Source of the DNA: Sphingomonas sp. Y57
GTDB taxonomy: Bacteria; Pseudomonadota; Alphaproteobacteria; Sphingomonadales; Sphingomonadaceae
DNA length: 64,000 bases
Direction: 5' to 3'
Assembly: GCF_001015195.1 (NCBI RefSeq)
Contig: NZ_LDES01000065.1
Span: 44,596-108,595 of the forward strand
The position numbers and the translations under genes are program-made. Under the pieces are notes generated by a model that made no database searches, was not told the origin of the DNA, and was given only the letters and a program-made list of their open reading frames with translations. Of the stretch, positions 25,971-38,096 are shown one piece after another. The first letter of the stretch is position 1, and the number at the start of each line of letters is the position of its first letter.

Positions 25971-27280
25971 GCGCGTGCTCGGGTGATCAGGCGCCGATAG
26001 GGTTTGAGCGCGAGCGCCAGCAGCGCGGCGCTGGCGGTTGCCGCGCAGACCGTGACGATCGTCACCGAGTTGCGCACCGCCAGCTCGTCGCCGAAGCCGT
26101 AATCGGTGCACAGCGCCACCAGCGTCGGGCCGCATCCCATGCCGACCAGGTTGATAAGCAGCAGATAGAGCGCGGTCATCTGGCCGCGCAACCCGTTGGG
26201 CGTCACGCTCTGCAGCGCGGCGGGAGCGAGCGCGATCGACATGCTGATGCAGAAGCTGGTGACTCCCACCAGCGCGAGTGCCGCATAAGGCGATGTCACC
26301 AGCCCGGCCGCCAGCGCGAAGGGGATGGCGGCTACCGTGCCAATGACCGACAGCCAGAGATGGGCGTCGCGCCGCCCGCCGATGGCCAGCCGGTCTGCGA
26401 TCATGCCTGCCAGTATCATCCCGCCCGATCCAAAGATGAGCATGATCGATCCATAGGCAATGCCGATCTCCTTCGGGCTCCAGTTCCAGAGACGGATGAA
26501 GCTGGTCGGCAGCCAGGCGGTATAGGCGAAGGTGACGATCGCCAGCACGGCATAGCCGAGGATCGCCGGGGCGTAGAAGGCGCGCCGCTCGACAAAGTGG
26601 CGGAAGCCGCTCTCGCTGCCGGCCAGCTCGCGCCGGACCGGCTCGCGCACCGTCAGCATCAAGGGCACCACCAGCAGCCCGGGTAACGCGACTATGATGA
26701 AGGCCAGCTGCCAGGGTTTAAATATACCCAGGCCGGACAGGACGACCGGTCCCGCATCCTTGGTGGCGGCGATCACCAGGCCGCCGACGATGAAGGCGAG
26801 GCCGGACCCCAGATAGACGCCCAGAGAATAGAGCCCCATTGCGCGGCCGCGCCGTTCCGGCTGGAAATAATCGGCGAGCATCGAATAGGCCGCCGGCGAC
26901 AGGCTCGCTTCCCCGATGCCGACGACCATGCGCGCCAGGAACAGCGCGCCGAGGCTGTCCGCGAAGCCGCAGGCGGCGGTGGCGAGGCACCAGACGGCGA
27001 TGCCGGCGATGATCAGCGATCGGCGGTTGCAGCGGTCGGCAAGCCTCCCGAGGACAAGGCCGACCAGCGTGTAGAAGATCGCGAAGGCGAAACCGTGGAG
27101 CAGGCTGATCTGCGTGTCGGTCAGCTGCAGGTCCCGCTTCACCGGCTCGACCATCAGGCTCAATATCTGCCGGTCGACATAGGACAGGGTATAGGCGAGC
27201 AGCAGGACGCCGGTGACGTAATAGCCGTAAGCGGCGCGCGGCCAGGGCCGGGTCGACGCCGCCTTCCCGTCTGCCGTCAT
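25943..27280 (-). CDS. MFS transporter, spinster-like
   Basis: 445 residues with twelve membrane segments. The first helix region LLLAYTLSYVDRQILSLMVEPVKRDLQLTDTQ (read in parts) and GRLADRCNRR between helices 2 and 3 are typical of the spinster-type MFS group common in sphingomonads. Its start overlaps the end of the M19 gene (ATGA), so it is the last gene of the M14-M20-M19-MFS operon. The likely role is inner-membrane uptake of the amino acids or dipeptides released by those exported enzymes. Confidence 0.88.
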   Translation of the reverse strand: MTADGKAASTRPWPRAAYGYYVTGVLLLAYTLSYVDRQILSLMVEPVKRDLQLTDTQISLLHGFAFAIFYTLVGLVLGRLADRCNRRSLIIAGIAVWCLATAACGFADSLGALFLARMVVGIGEASLSPAAYSMLADYFQPERRGRAMGLYSLGVYLGSGLAFIVGGLVIAATKDAGPVVLSGLGIFKPWQLAFIIVALPGLLVVPLMLTVREPVRRELAGSESGFRHFVERRAFYAPAILGYAVLAIVTFAYTAWLPTSFIRLWNWSPKEIGIAYGSIMLIFGSGGMILAGMIADRLAIGGRRDAHLWLSVIGTVAAIPFALAAGLVTSPYAALALVGVTSFCISMSIALAPAALQSVTPNGLRGQMTALYLLLINLVGMGCGPTLVALCTDYGFGDELAVRNSVTIVTVCAATASAALLALALKPYRRLITRARAQDSAAETA

Positions 27281-28437
27281 GCCGGCCAGATGTCCCGGAA
27301 CAGCCGGTCGAAATTGCCGCCGAGAACCTTTTCGATCACGCGCGGCGGATATTTGGCGCGGTCCATCTCGGCGGCGATGATCGCCATGCGATGGGCACTG
27401 TTGAGATCGGGCACGGCGACGGGGCTGTCAGCCTCGCCGGGGGCTCCGATGCCGGCCTTCTGCCGCGCCTCGGCCGTCTTGCGGACGATGTCCATATAGG
27501 CGGGGGAGATGTCGACCGGGGTGATGCTCTGATCGCTGCCGATGCCGACATGATCCTCGCCGCAAATGTCGAGCGCGTGGCGCAGATGACGGACGAACAG
27601 CGCGCGCGATGCTGCGACCGGATCGCGGCCTAGGAAGGGCATCAGATAGATGCCGACCACGCCGCCCCTCTCCGCCACGGCACGCAGCACCGTGTCGGGC
27701 TGGTTGCGCTGGCTGGGAAATACGCTGCGCGATCCGGTGTGCGAGCAGGTGATCGGCCGGGTGGATGCGGCCACCGCGTCGAGGGCCGTCTTCGGATTGG
27801 CGTGGCCGGTGTCTACCAGGATGCCGCGTGCATTCATTCGCGCCACTGCTTCCCGACCCAGCGGGGTCAGGCCCTCGGTTTCCGGTAGAGAGCTGCCGGC
27901 ACCGAGCGCGTTGCGGTCGTTATAGGTGAGCTGCATGATCTTCACCCAAAGCCCGTCGAACATATCGATCAGGCTCAGATCCTCGCCGATCATGCCCATG
28001 CCCTGGAAACCGAAGATGATCCCCAGCTTCTTCTCCGCCTTGGCGGCGGCGATATCGGAATGGCGCTTCACCAGCCGGAAATAGTCGGGGTGGTCGTCGA
28101 TGTGCTGCAGCCAGAGCGCGATCTCGCGCAGCGTGGCGGCGAGGTTGCCGGGTTTGCCGACCGTCAGGTTGATCGCCGTGATCCCCGACGCGCGGACATT
28201 GTCGAGCTTCTGCTGGGTCATCTCGCCGGGGGGAGGGAAGGGGACGTTCCAGGTGTCCGGCGAGGCGAGCGCATCGATGACGATCGCCCTTTCATAGAGG
28301 GACCGGATCGCCCCCGATATCGCCGGCTCGGGCGTCAGCGCCGCGCGCGCCGCGCCGCCTGCCATCGCACCGAGTGCGACGCCGGCGGCCCCCAGCGCGA
28401 AGCCGCGCCGATCGATGGTGAAGCGAGCGTCCGTCAT
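27277..28437 (-). CDS. Tat-exported M19 membrane-dipeptidase-family protein, variant metal site
   Basis: 386 residues; FTIDRRGFALGAAGVALG is a Tat signal. The M19 barrel is recognised by LWVKIMQLTYNDRNALGAG (about 163-181), DTGHANP (H212) and CSHTGSR (H233), two of the zinc ligands. The HxD ligand pair expected at the first strand is absent: the site reads VIDALASPD (residues 53-61). The bridging glutamate position reads FGFQGMG, with Q145. A group of bacterial M19 homologues shares this Q variant, so it may be a distinct subfamily with one metal or a different reaction. It sits 21 bp after the M20 gene and overlaps the MFS gene. Confidence 0.82.
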   Translation of the reverse strand: MTDARFTIDRRGFALGAAGVALGAMAGGAARAALTPEPAISGAIRSLYERAIVIDALASPDTWNVPFPPPGEMTQQKLDNVRASGITAINLTVGKPGNLAATLREIALWLQHIDDHPDYFRLVKRHSDIAAAKAEKKLGIIFGFQGMGMIGEDLSLIDMFDGLWVKIMQLTYNDRNALGAGSSLPETEGLTPLGREAVARMNARGILVDTGHANPKTALDAVAASTRPITCSHTGSRSVFPSQRNQPDTVLRAVAERGGVVGIYLMPFLGRDPVAASRALFVRHLRHALDICGEDHVGIGSDQSITPVDISPAYMDIVRKTAEARQKAGIGAPGEADSPVAVPDLNSAHRMAIIAAEMDRAKYPPRVIEKVLGGNFDRLFRDIWPA

Positions 28438-28458
28438 GCGGGTCCCCCCTGGTCGGAG

Positions 28459-30024
28459 TCAGCGTGCAGCCGCGATAGCATGGACGAGGTCGACGTAGAA
28501 TTTCTCCGCGTCGGTGATCCCCGCGAGCTTCGATCCCGGCTTGGGATCGATCACGATGAACTCGTTGGGTGCGTGCGCGCCGGTACCGTAGCCGATGCCG
28601 GCCGAGACGATCGGCAGCTTCAATATGTCGGTGAACACATAATAGGGCGCGCTGCCGGCCAGCCGCGGCATCACGTCGGGGGTAATGCCATATTTGCGGT
28701 AGGTGCCGATCGTCGCCTGGACCAGCGGTGCCTTCACCGAGGATTGCGCGGGCGGGTAGCCCGACAGGCGCGTCAGCTTGATGTCGGTGAAGCCCTTGGC
28801 ATCGAGGTGGGCGCGGATCAGCCGTTCGGATTCGTCGGGCGTCTGGTTCGGCACCAGCCGGGAGTCCAGCTTGGCCGTGAACTTATGGGGCAGGATCGTC
28901 TTGGTACCTTCGCCCGAATAACCGCCCCAGATGCCGTCGATGTTCAGCGTGGTATCGAACAGATATTCGGTCAGGGCCTCTCGACCGCTCAGGCCGTCGA
29001 TCCACTTGTCGACGCCCAGCGACCTGCGCAGCTCCGGCTCGCGCGCCGTCCAGCCGGGAACGACGCCGTTGATCAGTTCCTGCTCTTCCTGGTTGGGCTG
29101 GCGGATCGAGTCGTAATAGCCGGGCACCACGATCGTGTTGCCGTCGGGGCTGGTCAGGCTCGCCAGCGCCTGGGCGAGCCGCCAGCCCGGCGCGTCGACG
29201 ATCGCCTTGAACGAGCTGTGGACCTCGGCGTCCTTGGGGCCGCCTTGCGGACCGCCCTGGGCTTCGAGCTCGAAGTAGATGTTGCCCTTCACGCCCAGCG
29301 TCATCTGCACGCCGCCCGATGGCGCCTGGCTCATCATGGGGAAGACGACGCCGCCCTTGGCCTGCTTCAGCCGGTCGGCATATTTGGCGATCAGGTCGGG
29401 ATAATGAGGGGAGCCCAGCTCTTCCTCTCCCTCGGCCAGCAACATGATGTTGACCGGCAGCTTCTTCTCGGTCGCGATGATCGCCTGCAGCGCGTTGAGG
29501 AAGATGCGTTGCGGGCCCTTCTGGTTGGTGGCGCCACGCGCCATCAGCACACGGCCGAGCGGATGGTCCTCGACGATCGTGCCGGCGAAGGCATCCACCT
29601 TCCACCCGGTCGGCTCGATCGGCTGGACATCGTACATCATGTAGACGGCGATGGTGGTCTTGGCGCCGGCATCATAATAGCCCCAGACTCCGGGATGGCG
29701 CTTGGTGGGAACCAGCTCCGCTTCCTTGAAGCCCAGCGCCTTGAGGTCGTCGCGCAGCATCTCGGCCATCTGGACGACGCCGTCATTCTGCGCGCTGATC
29801 GATCGCTGGCGCACCCAGCGCTGGACGTTGGCGACGTCGCGATCCTTGTTGGCGTCGATATAGGCGTAAGCGGCGGCGTGCTTGCCTTTGTACGGTGCGA
29901 CCTTCGAGGCGTCATAGGCGACACTGGTCGTGAACGGGAAGCTGGGCCGCTTGGGTTCGGCATGGGCGACGGCCGTCATCGACAGGGCCGAAAGGACGAG
30001 GGCGAGGGCGGTGGTGCGGATCAT
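28459..30024 (-). CDS. Exported M20-family metallohydrolase, variant metal site
   Basis: 521 residues from ATG 30024, preceded by AGGGGAAA; Sec signal peptide to about residue 22 (TAVAHA). M20 phrases are recognisable but changed. The first ligand motif, usually H-x-D, is M130-Y-D132 in VYMMYDVQP. The bridging-aspartate motif, usually DDKG, is T-N167-Q-K-G. The catalytic/ligand pair is kept as EGEEELGS (about 198-205). A dimerisation domain follows from about residue 260. M20 enzymes cleave dipeptides, acyl-amino acids or C-terminal residues; this one may be single-metal or have a shifted activity. It lies 68 bp after the M14 gene. Confidence 0.82.
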   Translation of the reverse strand: MIRTTALALVLSALSMTAVAHAEPKRPSFPFTTSVAYDASKVAPYKGKHAAAYAYIDANKDRDVANVQRWVRQRSISAQNDGVVQMAEMLRDDLKALGFKEAELVPTKRHPGVWGYYDAGAKTTIAVYMMYDVQPIEPTGWKVDAFAGTIVEDHPLGRVLMARGATNQKGPQRIFLNALQAIIATEKKLPVNIMLLAEGEEELGSPHYPDLIAKYADRLKQAKGGVVFPMMSQAPSGGVQMTLGVKGNIYFELEAQGGPQGGPKDAEVHSSFKAIVDAPGWRLAQALASLTSPDGNTIVVPGYYDSIRQPNQEEQELINGVVPGWTAREPELRRSLGVDKWIDGLSGREALTEYLFDTTLNIDGIWGGYSGEGTKTILPHKFTAKLDSRLVPNQTPDESERLIRAHLDAKGFTDIKLTRLSGYPPAQSSVKAPLVQATIGTYRKYGITPDVMPRLAGSAPYYVFTDILKLPIVSAGIGYGTGAHAPNEFIVIDPKPGSKLAGITDAEKFYVDLVHAIAAAR

Positions 30025-30092
30025 CGATTTCCCCTGTGATGATGTGGAAGGTCGCGGGCCGGGGCTGCCCCCTCGGCCCGCGATGGGAGAAT

Positions 30093-32831
<2,739 letters not shown>

Positions 32832-33388
32832 CCTGTCATTCCCCTCTGTTCGTCCGGCGGCATTTGCCCCCGGCGCCCGGTCGGTCCACTGTCGCCCCAG
32901 CCGGAATCGGCTATCCCCTTGTGGAGAATGGGCTTCATGGAAGTGGATCGTTCCTGTTTCCTGGCGGGAGTGCAACACCCCTCGTGCGGTATCGGTGCCC
33001 CATGGGTGAAGCGTCATGCACGTGATTTGCATTTTTCTGCCCTGACGCGGCGAAAATGTGCATTACGGCACAGGAAGCTTCACATGGCCGCACGTTGATT
33101 GCGCAATATTGCTGGAAAATAAAATTCTGACCCCGTTTACCGCGGTATTGGTGCATGTTTTATGTTGACGCTCTGGTGCCGCTATCACAGGCTCGCTGAC
33201 AAAGGGCCGATCTCGACATCGACTCAGGAAGGTGGGAATTGCACTCGCCTTGCGGAACCGGAAAAGGGAGCAATCGTGTCTTTGTGTGACAGGAATGCGT
33301 TTCCCGGGCCATGAAGCATGTCGCCGGCCGGGCAGATCGGCCGGCGCGGTAACGGTGTGCCGATCATGCCGAACAACAGGGAGAAAAA
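32832..33388. promoter_or_regulatory. Divergent promoter region between the M14 operon and the TonB receptor
   Basis: 557 bp with no gene. It is locally AT-richer near 33096-33130. A perfect 9-bp inverted repeat, CGCCGGCCG / CGGCCGGCG (33323-33331 and 33339-33347, 7-nt loop), lies 41 bp before the receptor start and would fold in its 5' leader. No AAATACA palindrome is present. I cannot place promoter boxes with confidence. Confidence 0.5.
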
Positions 33389-35680
33389 ATGGTGGGTTTC
33401 GACACTCGATTGGTGAACATCGCGCACGGCAAGCGCTTCCTGCTTCTGGCCGCCACGGCCATGGCCGGAGTGGGCAGTCCCGCTTTCGCTCAGGCGACGA
33501 CCGCGTCCGACGCCGCCAGCGACGAGATCATCGTGACCGCGCTCAAGCGCAACACGAACCTGCAGGACACGCCGATCTCGATTTCCGCCGTTACCGGTGA
33601 GTCGATCGCCAATTCGGGCGTACAGAGCATCGCCGACCTCAATTCCAGCGTTCCCAGCCTGGCCTTCGTGGACGGCGGCCCGTCCAACCGCCGTGTCGTT
33701 ATCCGCGGTATCCAGGCGGCGGGTGAACCGACGGTCGGCACCTATTATGACGAGACCCCGGTGACGGGCGCGATCGGCGCGGGCAACGATGCCGGCGGTT
33801 CCACCCCGGAACTGCGGCTCTTCGATGTCGAGCGCGTCGAGGTGCTGCGCGGTCCGCAAGGAACCCTCTACGGATCCGGATCGATGGGCGGCACGCTGCG
33901 CGTCATCTATCAGAAGCCGACCTTCGCCACGGAAGGCGCGGTTGACCTGAGCCTGTCCGACACGCGCTATGGCGGCCTGAACTATGAAGGCAGCGCCATG
34001 GTCAACGTTCCGGTCGTGAACGACAAGGTCGCGGTGCGCGCGGTAGGCTTCTACCGCAACGCCAACGGCTTCATCGACAACACCGCCCTGAACATCAAGA
34101 ACATCAACGACCAGAAGAGCTATGGCGGCCGCTTCCTGGTGCGTTTCACGCCCACCGAAGCGCTGACCATCGATGCGGCGGCATATATCAACCGCACCCG
34201 GACCGACACCAATGCCTGGACGTTGACGTCGGGCAAGTTCAAGTCGGACGCGCTCACCCGTCAGCCGGTGCGCGACGATCTCGAGCTTTACAGCCTCACT
34301 GCCAATTATGATTTCGGCGGGGTCGTCCTGACGGGCGTGGTCTCCTATCTCGAGCGGGATCTCGATTCCGTGTCCGACGTGTCGCGCTTCATCCGGTCGA
34401 CCCGTACGCCGGCGGGCTGCGCGGCCCGTGTCAGCGCCGGGCAGCCTTGCTCGACCGCCCAGCTCGACAATTATTATGCGCTCGTGGATTCGCAGTCGAC
34501 CTCTGCGCTCTTCCCGCAGCAGACGATGAAGAGCTGGACCGCCGAATTGCGGCTCAGCTCGGACGGCAGCGGTCCGCTCAACTGGACGGTCGGCGGCTTC
34601 TATTCGGACCGCGACACGGCGGTCGCAAACCCGCAGAGCAATGCCGATCCGGTTACCGGCGCGATCATCGAGCCACAGCAGATCGCCACCGTCCGTTTCA
34701 TCGACGACAGCCTGCGGCAGGTCGCGGCCTTTGGCGAGTTCTCCTACGACGTCACCGATCGGCTCAACCTGACAGCCGGCGGTCGCTATTTCCGCTACAA
34801 CAAGGACATCAGCGGCCAGACGACGATCGGGTCGATCCTGGTGGGCGCGGTCGTCCGCCCGCTCTCCTTCGTCAAGTCGAAGGAGGACGGCACCGTCTTC
34901 AAGTTCAACGGGTCCTACAAGGTCACCGACAATGTACTCTTCTACGCCGAAGCGGCACAGGGCTTCCGTCCCGGCGGCGCCAACCAGGTTATCGGCCTCG
35001 CGCAGGAGCTGACACCTTACAAGTCGGACAGCCTGTGGAACTATGAGGTCGGCTTCAAGAATACGCTGTTCGATCGCAAGCTGCTCCTCAATGTCGACGT
35101 CTTCCAGATCGACTGGAGCGACATGCAGATCACCGGGCGCACCCCGAACGGCGCCTTCTCGTTCATCACCAATGCCGGCAAGGCGCGCGTCCGCGGCGCC
35201 GAGCTGGAGGCCACGATCCGCCCGATGGCCGGTTTCACGATCACGGGCAACGCATCCTACATCGATGCCAAGCTGCGTGAGAACCAGAGCAACGCCAATG
35301 TCAGTGCGCCGGGCCTGAAGGGCGATCGCATCCCCTATGTCCCGAAATTCTCGGCCGGCATCGGCGCGCAATATGTCTGGGCGCTGACCGACACGCTGTC
35401 CGGCTTCGCCCGGATCGACGGCAACACGGTCGGCGGCTCCTATTCGGACTTCCGGCCGACCGGCACCTTCACGCGCAAGATCGACTCCTATCAGCTCGTA
35501 AATGCTCGCCTCGGCGTGGAAGGACCGGACAACAGGTGGGGCGCCTATCTGTTCGTCACCAACCTGTTCGACGACACGGCGATCACCCGTTCGCAGTCGA
35601 GCGCGATCGCGGTCGGGCGAACGCTGGTCAACAGCGCTGCGCCGCGCACCATCGGTGTCAACGTCCGTACTAGGTTCTGA
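33389..35680 (+). CDS. TonB-dependent outer-membrane receptor
   Basis: 763 residues with signal peptide (to about residue 35, SPAFAQA), TonB-box-like DEIIVTALKRN, plug domain with VEVLRGPQGTLYGSGSMGG and a barrel ending VRTRF. It resembles the receptor at 21.7 kb in layout but differs in sequence. It faces away from the M14 operon and is followed, after a strong terminator, by an exported M38 enzyme. This suggests import of a peptide substrate for these enzymes. Confidence 0.93.
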   Translation: MVGFDTRLVNIAHGKRFLLLAATAMAGVGSPAFAQATTASDAASDEIIVTALKRNTNLQDTPISISAVTGESIANSGVQSIADLNSSVPSLAFVDGGPSNRRVVIRGIQAAGEPTVGTYYDETPVTGAIGAGNDAGGSTPELRLFDVERVEVLRGPQGTLYGSGSMGGTLRVIYQKPTFATEGAVDLSLSDTRYGGLNYEGSAMVNVPVVNDKVAVRAVGFYRNANGFIDNTALNIKNINDQKSYGGRFLVRFTPTEALTIDAAAYINRTRTDTNAWTLTSGKFKSDALTRQPVRDDLELYSLTANYDFGGVVLTGVVSYLERDLDSVSDVSRFIRSTRTPAGCAARVSAGQPCSTAQLDNYYALVDSQSTSALFPQQTMKSWTAELRLSSDGSGPLNWTVGGFYSDRDTAVANPQSNADPVTGAIIEPQQIATVRFIDDSLRQVAAFGEFSYDVTDRLNLTAGGRYFRYNKDISGQTTIGSILVGAVVRPLSFVKSKEDGTVFKFNGSYKVTDNVLFYAEAAQGFRPGGANQVIGLAQELTPYKSDSLWNYEVGFKNTLFDRKLLLNVDVFQIDWSDMQITGRTPNGAFSFITNAGKARVRGAELEATIRPMAGFTITGNASYIDAKLRENQSNANVSAPGLKGDRIPYVPKFSAGIGAQYVWALTDTLSGFARIDGNTVGGSYSDFRPTGTFTRKIDSYQLVNARLGVEGPDNRWGAYLFVTNLFDDTAITRSQSSAIAVGRTLVNSAAPRTIGVNVRTRF

Positions 35681-35686
35681 TCCCGC

Positions 35687-35722
35687 GACGGCGGCGCTCC
35701 CAAGGCGCCGCCGTCCTCTTTT
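35687..35722 (+). terminator. Intrinsic terminator after the second TonB receptor
   Basis: Perfect 11-bp GC stem (35687-35697 with 35705-35715), 7-nt loop, then CTCTTTT. It is 7 bp after the receptor's stop and 15 bp before the next gene, so the M38 gene is read only by read-through or from its own promoter. Confidence 0.85.
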
Positions 35723-35736
35723 CCCCCGGAGTCTAC

Positions 35737-37068
35737 ATGGTTGGTATTCTTTCCTCCCGCCTGCTGCGCGTCGCGGCGCTGGCGCTGTGTGCGAGCTCGG
35801 CCTGTGCCATATCGACGGCGGCGCTCGCCCGCGACGTCGTGGTCCATGCCGGCCATCTGATCGACGGCGTGTCCGCGAAGCCGCGGGACAAGGTCTCCAT
35901 CCTGATCCACGATGACCGGATCACGGCCGTTCAGGACGGTTTCGTCACGCCGGCCGGCGCCGAGGTTGTCGATCTCTCGTCGGCTACGGTGCTGCCGGGC
36001 CTGATCGACATGCACGATCACATCACCGGGCAGTATACCGGCAAGAACCCCATTGCCGAGCGCTTCACCACCAACAATCTGGACACCGCCTACGAGTCGG
36101 TCGCCTATGTGAAGCGCACGCTCGATGCCGGTTTCACGTCGGTGCGCGACGTCGGTGGCGACACCGATGTCGTCGTTGCCCTGAAGCGAGCGATCAAGAA
36201 GGGCGAGATTCCGGGACCGCGCCTCTGGGTGGCCGGCTATCCGCTCGGTCCCAGCGGCGGCCATGGCGATCCGCGTAACGGCATCCGCACCGACCTGGAC
36301 CTGCACAGCGAGAACAAGGTCGTCGATGGCCCGGAGGAGGCGGTGCGCATCGTTCGACAGATGCATCGGGACGGCGTGGACCTGATCAAGATCATGCCCA
36401 GCGGTGGAGTGCTCAGCATCGGCGACGATCCCAATGTCACGCTGATGACCGATGCCGAGATCAAGGCGATCATCGATACCGCCCATAATCTTGGTATGCG
36501 CGTGGCTGCACACGCCCATGGCCAGGACGCCATCGTCCGTGCCTCGGCGCTCGGCGTCGATTCGATCGAGCATGGCTCGTTCGGCGATGCGGCAGCGTAC
36601 AAGGTGATGAAGGAGCATGGCACCTGGCTGGTACCGACCCTGCTGGTCGCGGACACGGTGGTGAAGGTGGCCAAGGCGCATCCCGAATCGCTGCCCCCCT
36701 CTTCCGCGAAGAAGGCGCTCGAAGTCGGTCCGATTACGCTCCGGAATCTTGGCGCGGCCTACAAGGCCGGCGTGAAGATCGCTTTCGGTACCGATCAGGG
36801 CATGGCCCCGCACGGCACCAACGGTAAGGAGTTCGCGCTGATGGTCGCGGCCGGCATGCCGCCCATGGAAACGATCCGCGCCGCGACGGTGAACGCGGCA
36901 GAGCTGCTGGGCGCCAAGGCCGATGTCGGCTCGGTGCAGGCGGGGCGCTATGCCGACATTATCGCGGTATCGGGCGATCCGCTGTCCGACGTCACCGAAC
37001 TGGAGCGGGTGCGCTTCGTGATGAAGGGCGGCGACGTGGTGAAACCCTGGGGGATGGCCGCGCAGTAA
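35737..37068 (+). CDS. Exported amidohydrolase, M38 Xaa-Pro/Xaa-Lys dipeptidase-like
   Basis: 443 residues with an N-terminal signal peptide (LRVAALALCASSACA). Amidohydrolase metal residues are in order: MHDHITG (HxH), the lysine in LIKIMPSGG, AHAHG, SIEHGSF and the aspartate in AFGTDQGMAPHG. This pattern matches the subgroup containing prolidases and Xaa-Arg/Lys carboxypeptidases of marine and caulobacterial origin. It most likely finishes dipeptides made by the neighbouring exported peptidases. CCGGAG precedes the ATG. An imidazolonepropionase role is unlikely without hut genes. Confidence 0.85.
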   Translation: MVGILSSRLLRVAALALCASSACAISTAALARDVVVHAGHLIDGVSAKPRDKVSILIHDDRITAVQDGFVTPAGAEVVDLSSATVLPGLIDMHDHITGQYTGKNPIAERFTTNNLDTAYESVAYVKRTLDAGFTSVRDVGGDTDVVVALKRAIKKGEIPGPRLWVAGYPLGPSGGHGDPRNGIRTDLDLHSENKVVDGPEEAVRIVRQMHRDGVDLIKIMPSGGVLSIGDDPNVTLMTDAEIKAIIDTAHNLGMRVAAHAHGQDAIVRASALGVDSIEHGSFGDAAAYKVMKEHGTWLVPTLLVADTVVKVAKAHPESLPPSSAKKALEVGPITLRNLGAAYKAGVKIAFGTDQGMAPHGTNGKEFALMVAAGMPPMETIRAATVNAAELLGAKADVGSVQAGRYADIIAVSGDPLSDVTELERVRFVMKGGDVVKPWGMAAQ

Positions 37069-37131
37069 GCGCGGCCACATCGTGCGCGAACTGTCTGGCC
37101 GGGTCCGGCTCGGCCGGATGGCTTCGAGGGA

Positions 37132-37206
37132 TGGTGCCGGCTGAGGGATTCGAACCCCCGACCTTCGGTTTACAAAACCGCTGCACTACCACTGTGCTAA
37201 GCCGGC
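37132..37206 (-). tRNA. tRNA-Thr (UGU)
   Basis: Reading the minus strand gives a seven-base acceptor stem GCCGGCT/AGCCGGC, a D-arm GCAC...GTGC, an anticodon loop TTTGTAA (anticodon UGU) and a T-arm with TTCGAAT. The discriminator A is followed by an encoded CCA. Position 27-43 of the anticodon stem would be a G-A mismatch, which is tolerable. Confidence 0.93.
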
Positions 37207-37226
37207 ACGCTCCGCGCCCTCATGCG

Positions 37227-38096
37227 TCAGGGAATGCCGAACGTCCAGCCCTCGACCGCGGCTATCTCCGAAGAAAGTGCGGGTGGATGCCAAAGCTCGG
37301 CGCGAGCGGCCGCCTCGGCCAGCCAGGCGGCGGTCAGGATGGCATCGGTGCTGTGGTCGTCATAGCGCGCGAGTAGCGGCGGGCGGCGTATGCCGTAGCC
37401 GGCGAGGCCCGCGCCAAGGCGGTCGGCGTCACGCATCTTGCTGCCGCCGCTGAGCCCTGCCGTGCGCGCGGCGACGGTCGTGTAAATCTCGACGATGGCG
37501 GGCCCCGACTCCGGTATCGGATCGAACGGCCAGACCGGGACACGGCCGCCCAGCCGGTGGAGCAGCCGCATGCCGGTCAGGCTCGACTTGCCGACCTGCG
37601 CGGCGCCGACCAGGTTGAAGCAGCTCGTCGCCGGCCCGTGGCGGCCGTCGCGGCAGAGGCGCTCGACCAGGCGGTAGCGGCCGTTGCCGGCGCCGAACAG
37701 GTCGCCCCTCCGCCCGCCATGGCGACGGAAATGGCGGCTCGCCTCGGCATGATCGACGAAGGCGCCTGCTTCCAGATGCGGATCGCGGGCGCAAATCTCG
37801 TCGATTAGCTGCCACAGCGCGCGGGCATCGGCCGGGCTTTCCGCCCAGCCGGGGAAATAGGCGCCGGCGTCGAGGAAGGGGAAGGCGGTCGAGAAGTCGA
37901 TCCCGACCAGCAGGTCGCTGCGCCGCCGCGCATGATCGAGCAGCCAGTCGAGCACCGCGCCGCGCGACCATCTCCGTTCTATCAGCTTCGGGGTGCGGCC
38001 CGGCCCGTCGCTGACGGCGATCGCGATGCCCTTCTGCCGGTCACCCTTCGCCCCCGACCAGTCTATGCAGGCGAAGCGCCGGAAGCGGCGGGTCAT
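37227..38096 (-). CDS. Conserved protein with RNase H-like start (DUF429-like)
   Basis: 289 residues. The opening FACIDWSGAKGDRQKGIAIAV and VGIDFSTAFPF (about residue 65) resemble the nucleotide-binding strands of RNase H-fold proteins of the DUF429 type; an aspartate near the end (DDHSTDAILTAAWLAEAA) fits the third acidic position. No biochemical role is known to me. It overlaps the YjbR gene by 4 bp, in a three-gene run rarA - yjbR - this gene. Confidence 0.65.
   Translation of the reverse strand: MTRRFRRFACIDWSGAKGDRQKGIAIAVSDGPGRTPKLIERRWSRGAVLDWLLDHARRRSDLLVGIDFSTAFPFLDAGAYFPGWAESPADARALWQLIDEICARDPHLEAGAFVDHAEASRHFRRHGGRRGDLFGAGNGRYRLVERLCRDGRHGPATSCFNLVGAAQVGKSSLTGMRLLHRLGGRVPVWPFDPIPESGPAIVEIYTTVAARTAGLSGGSKMRDADRLGAGLAGYGIRRPPLLARYDDHSTDAILTAAWLAEAAARAELWHPPALSSEIAAVEGWTFGIP

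Noticed and set aside
24750..27280. Microcystin-degradation (mlr) cluster
   Set aside because: The S12-type hydrolase and MFS gene recall mlrB and mlrD, but no mlrA-like CAAX protease or mlrC-like metalloprotease is present.
33224..35371. 715-codon open frame on the minus strand
   Set aside because: Antisense of the second TonB receptor, whose signal peptide, plug and barrel end are all evident.
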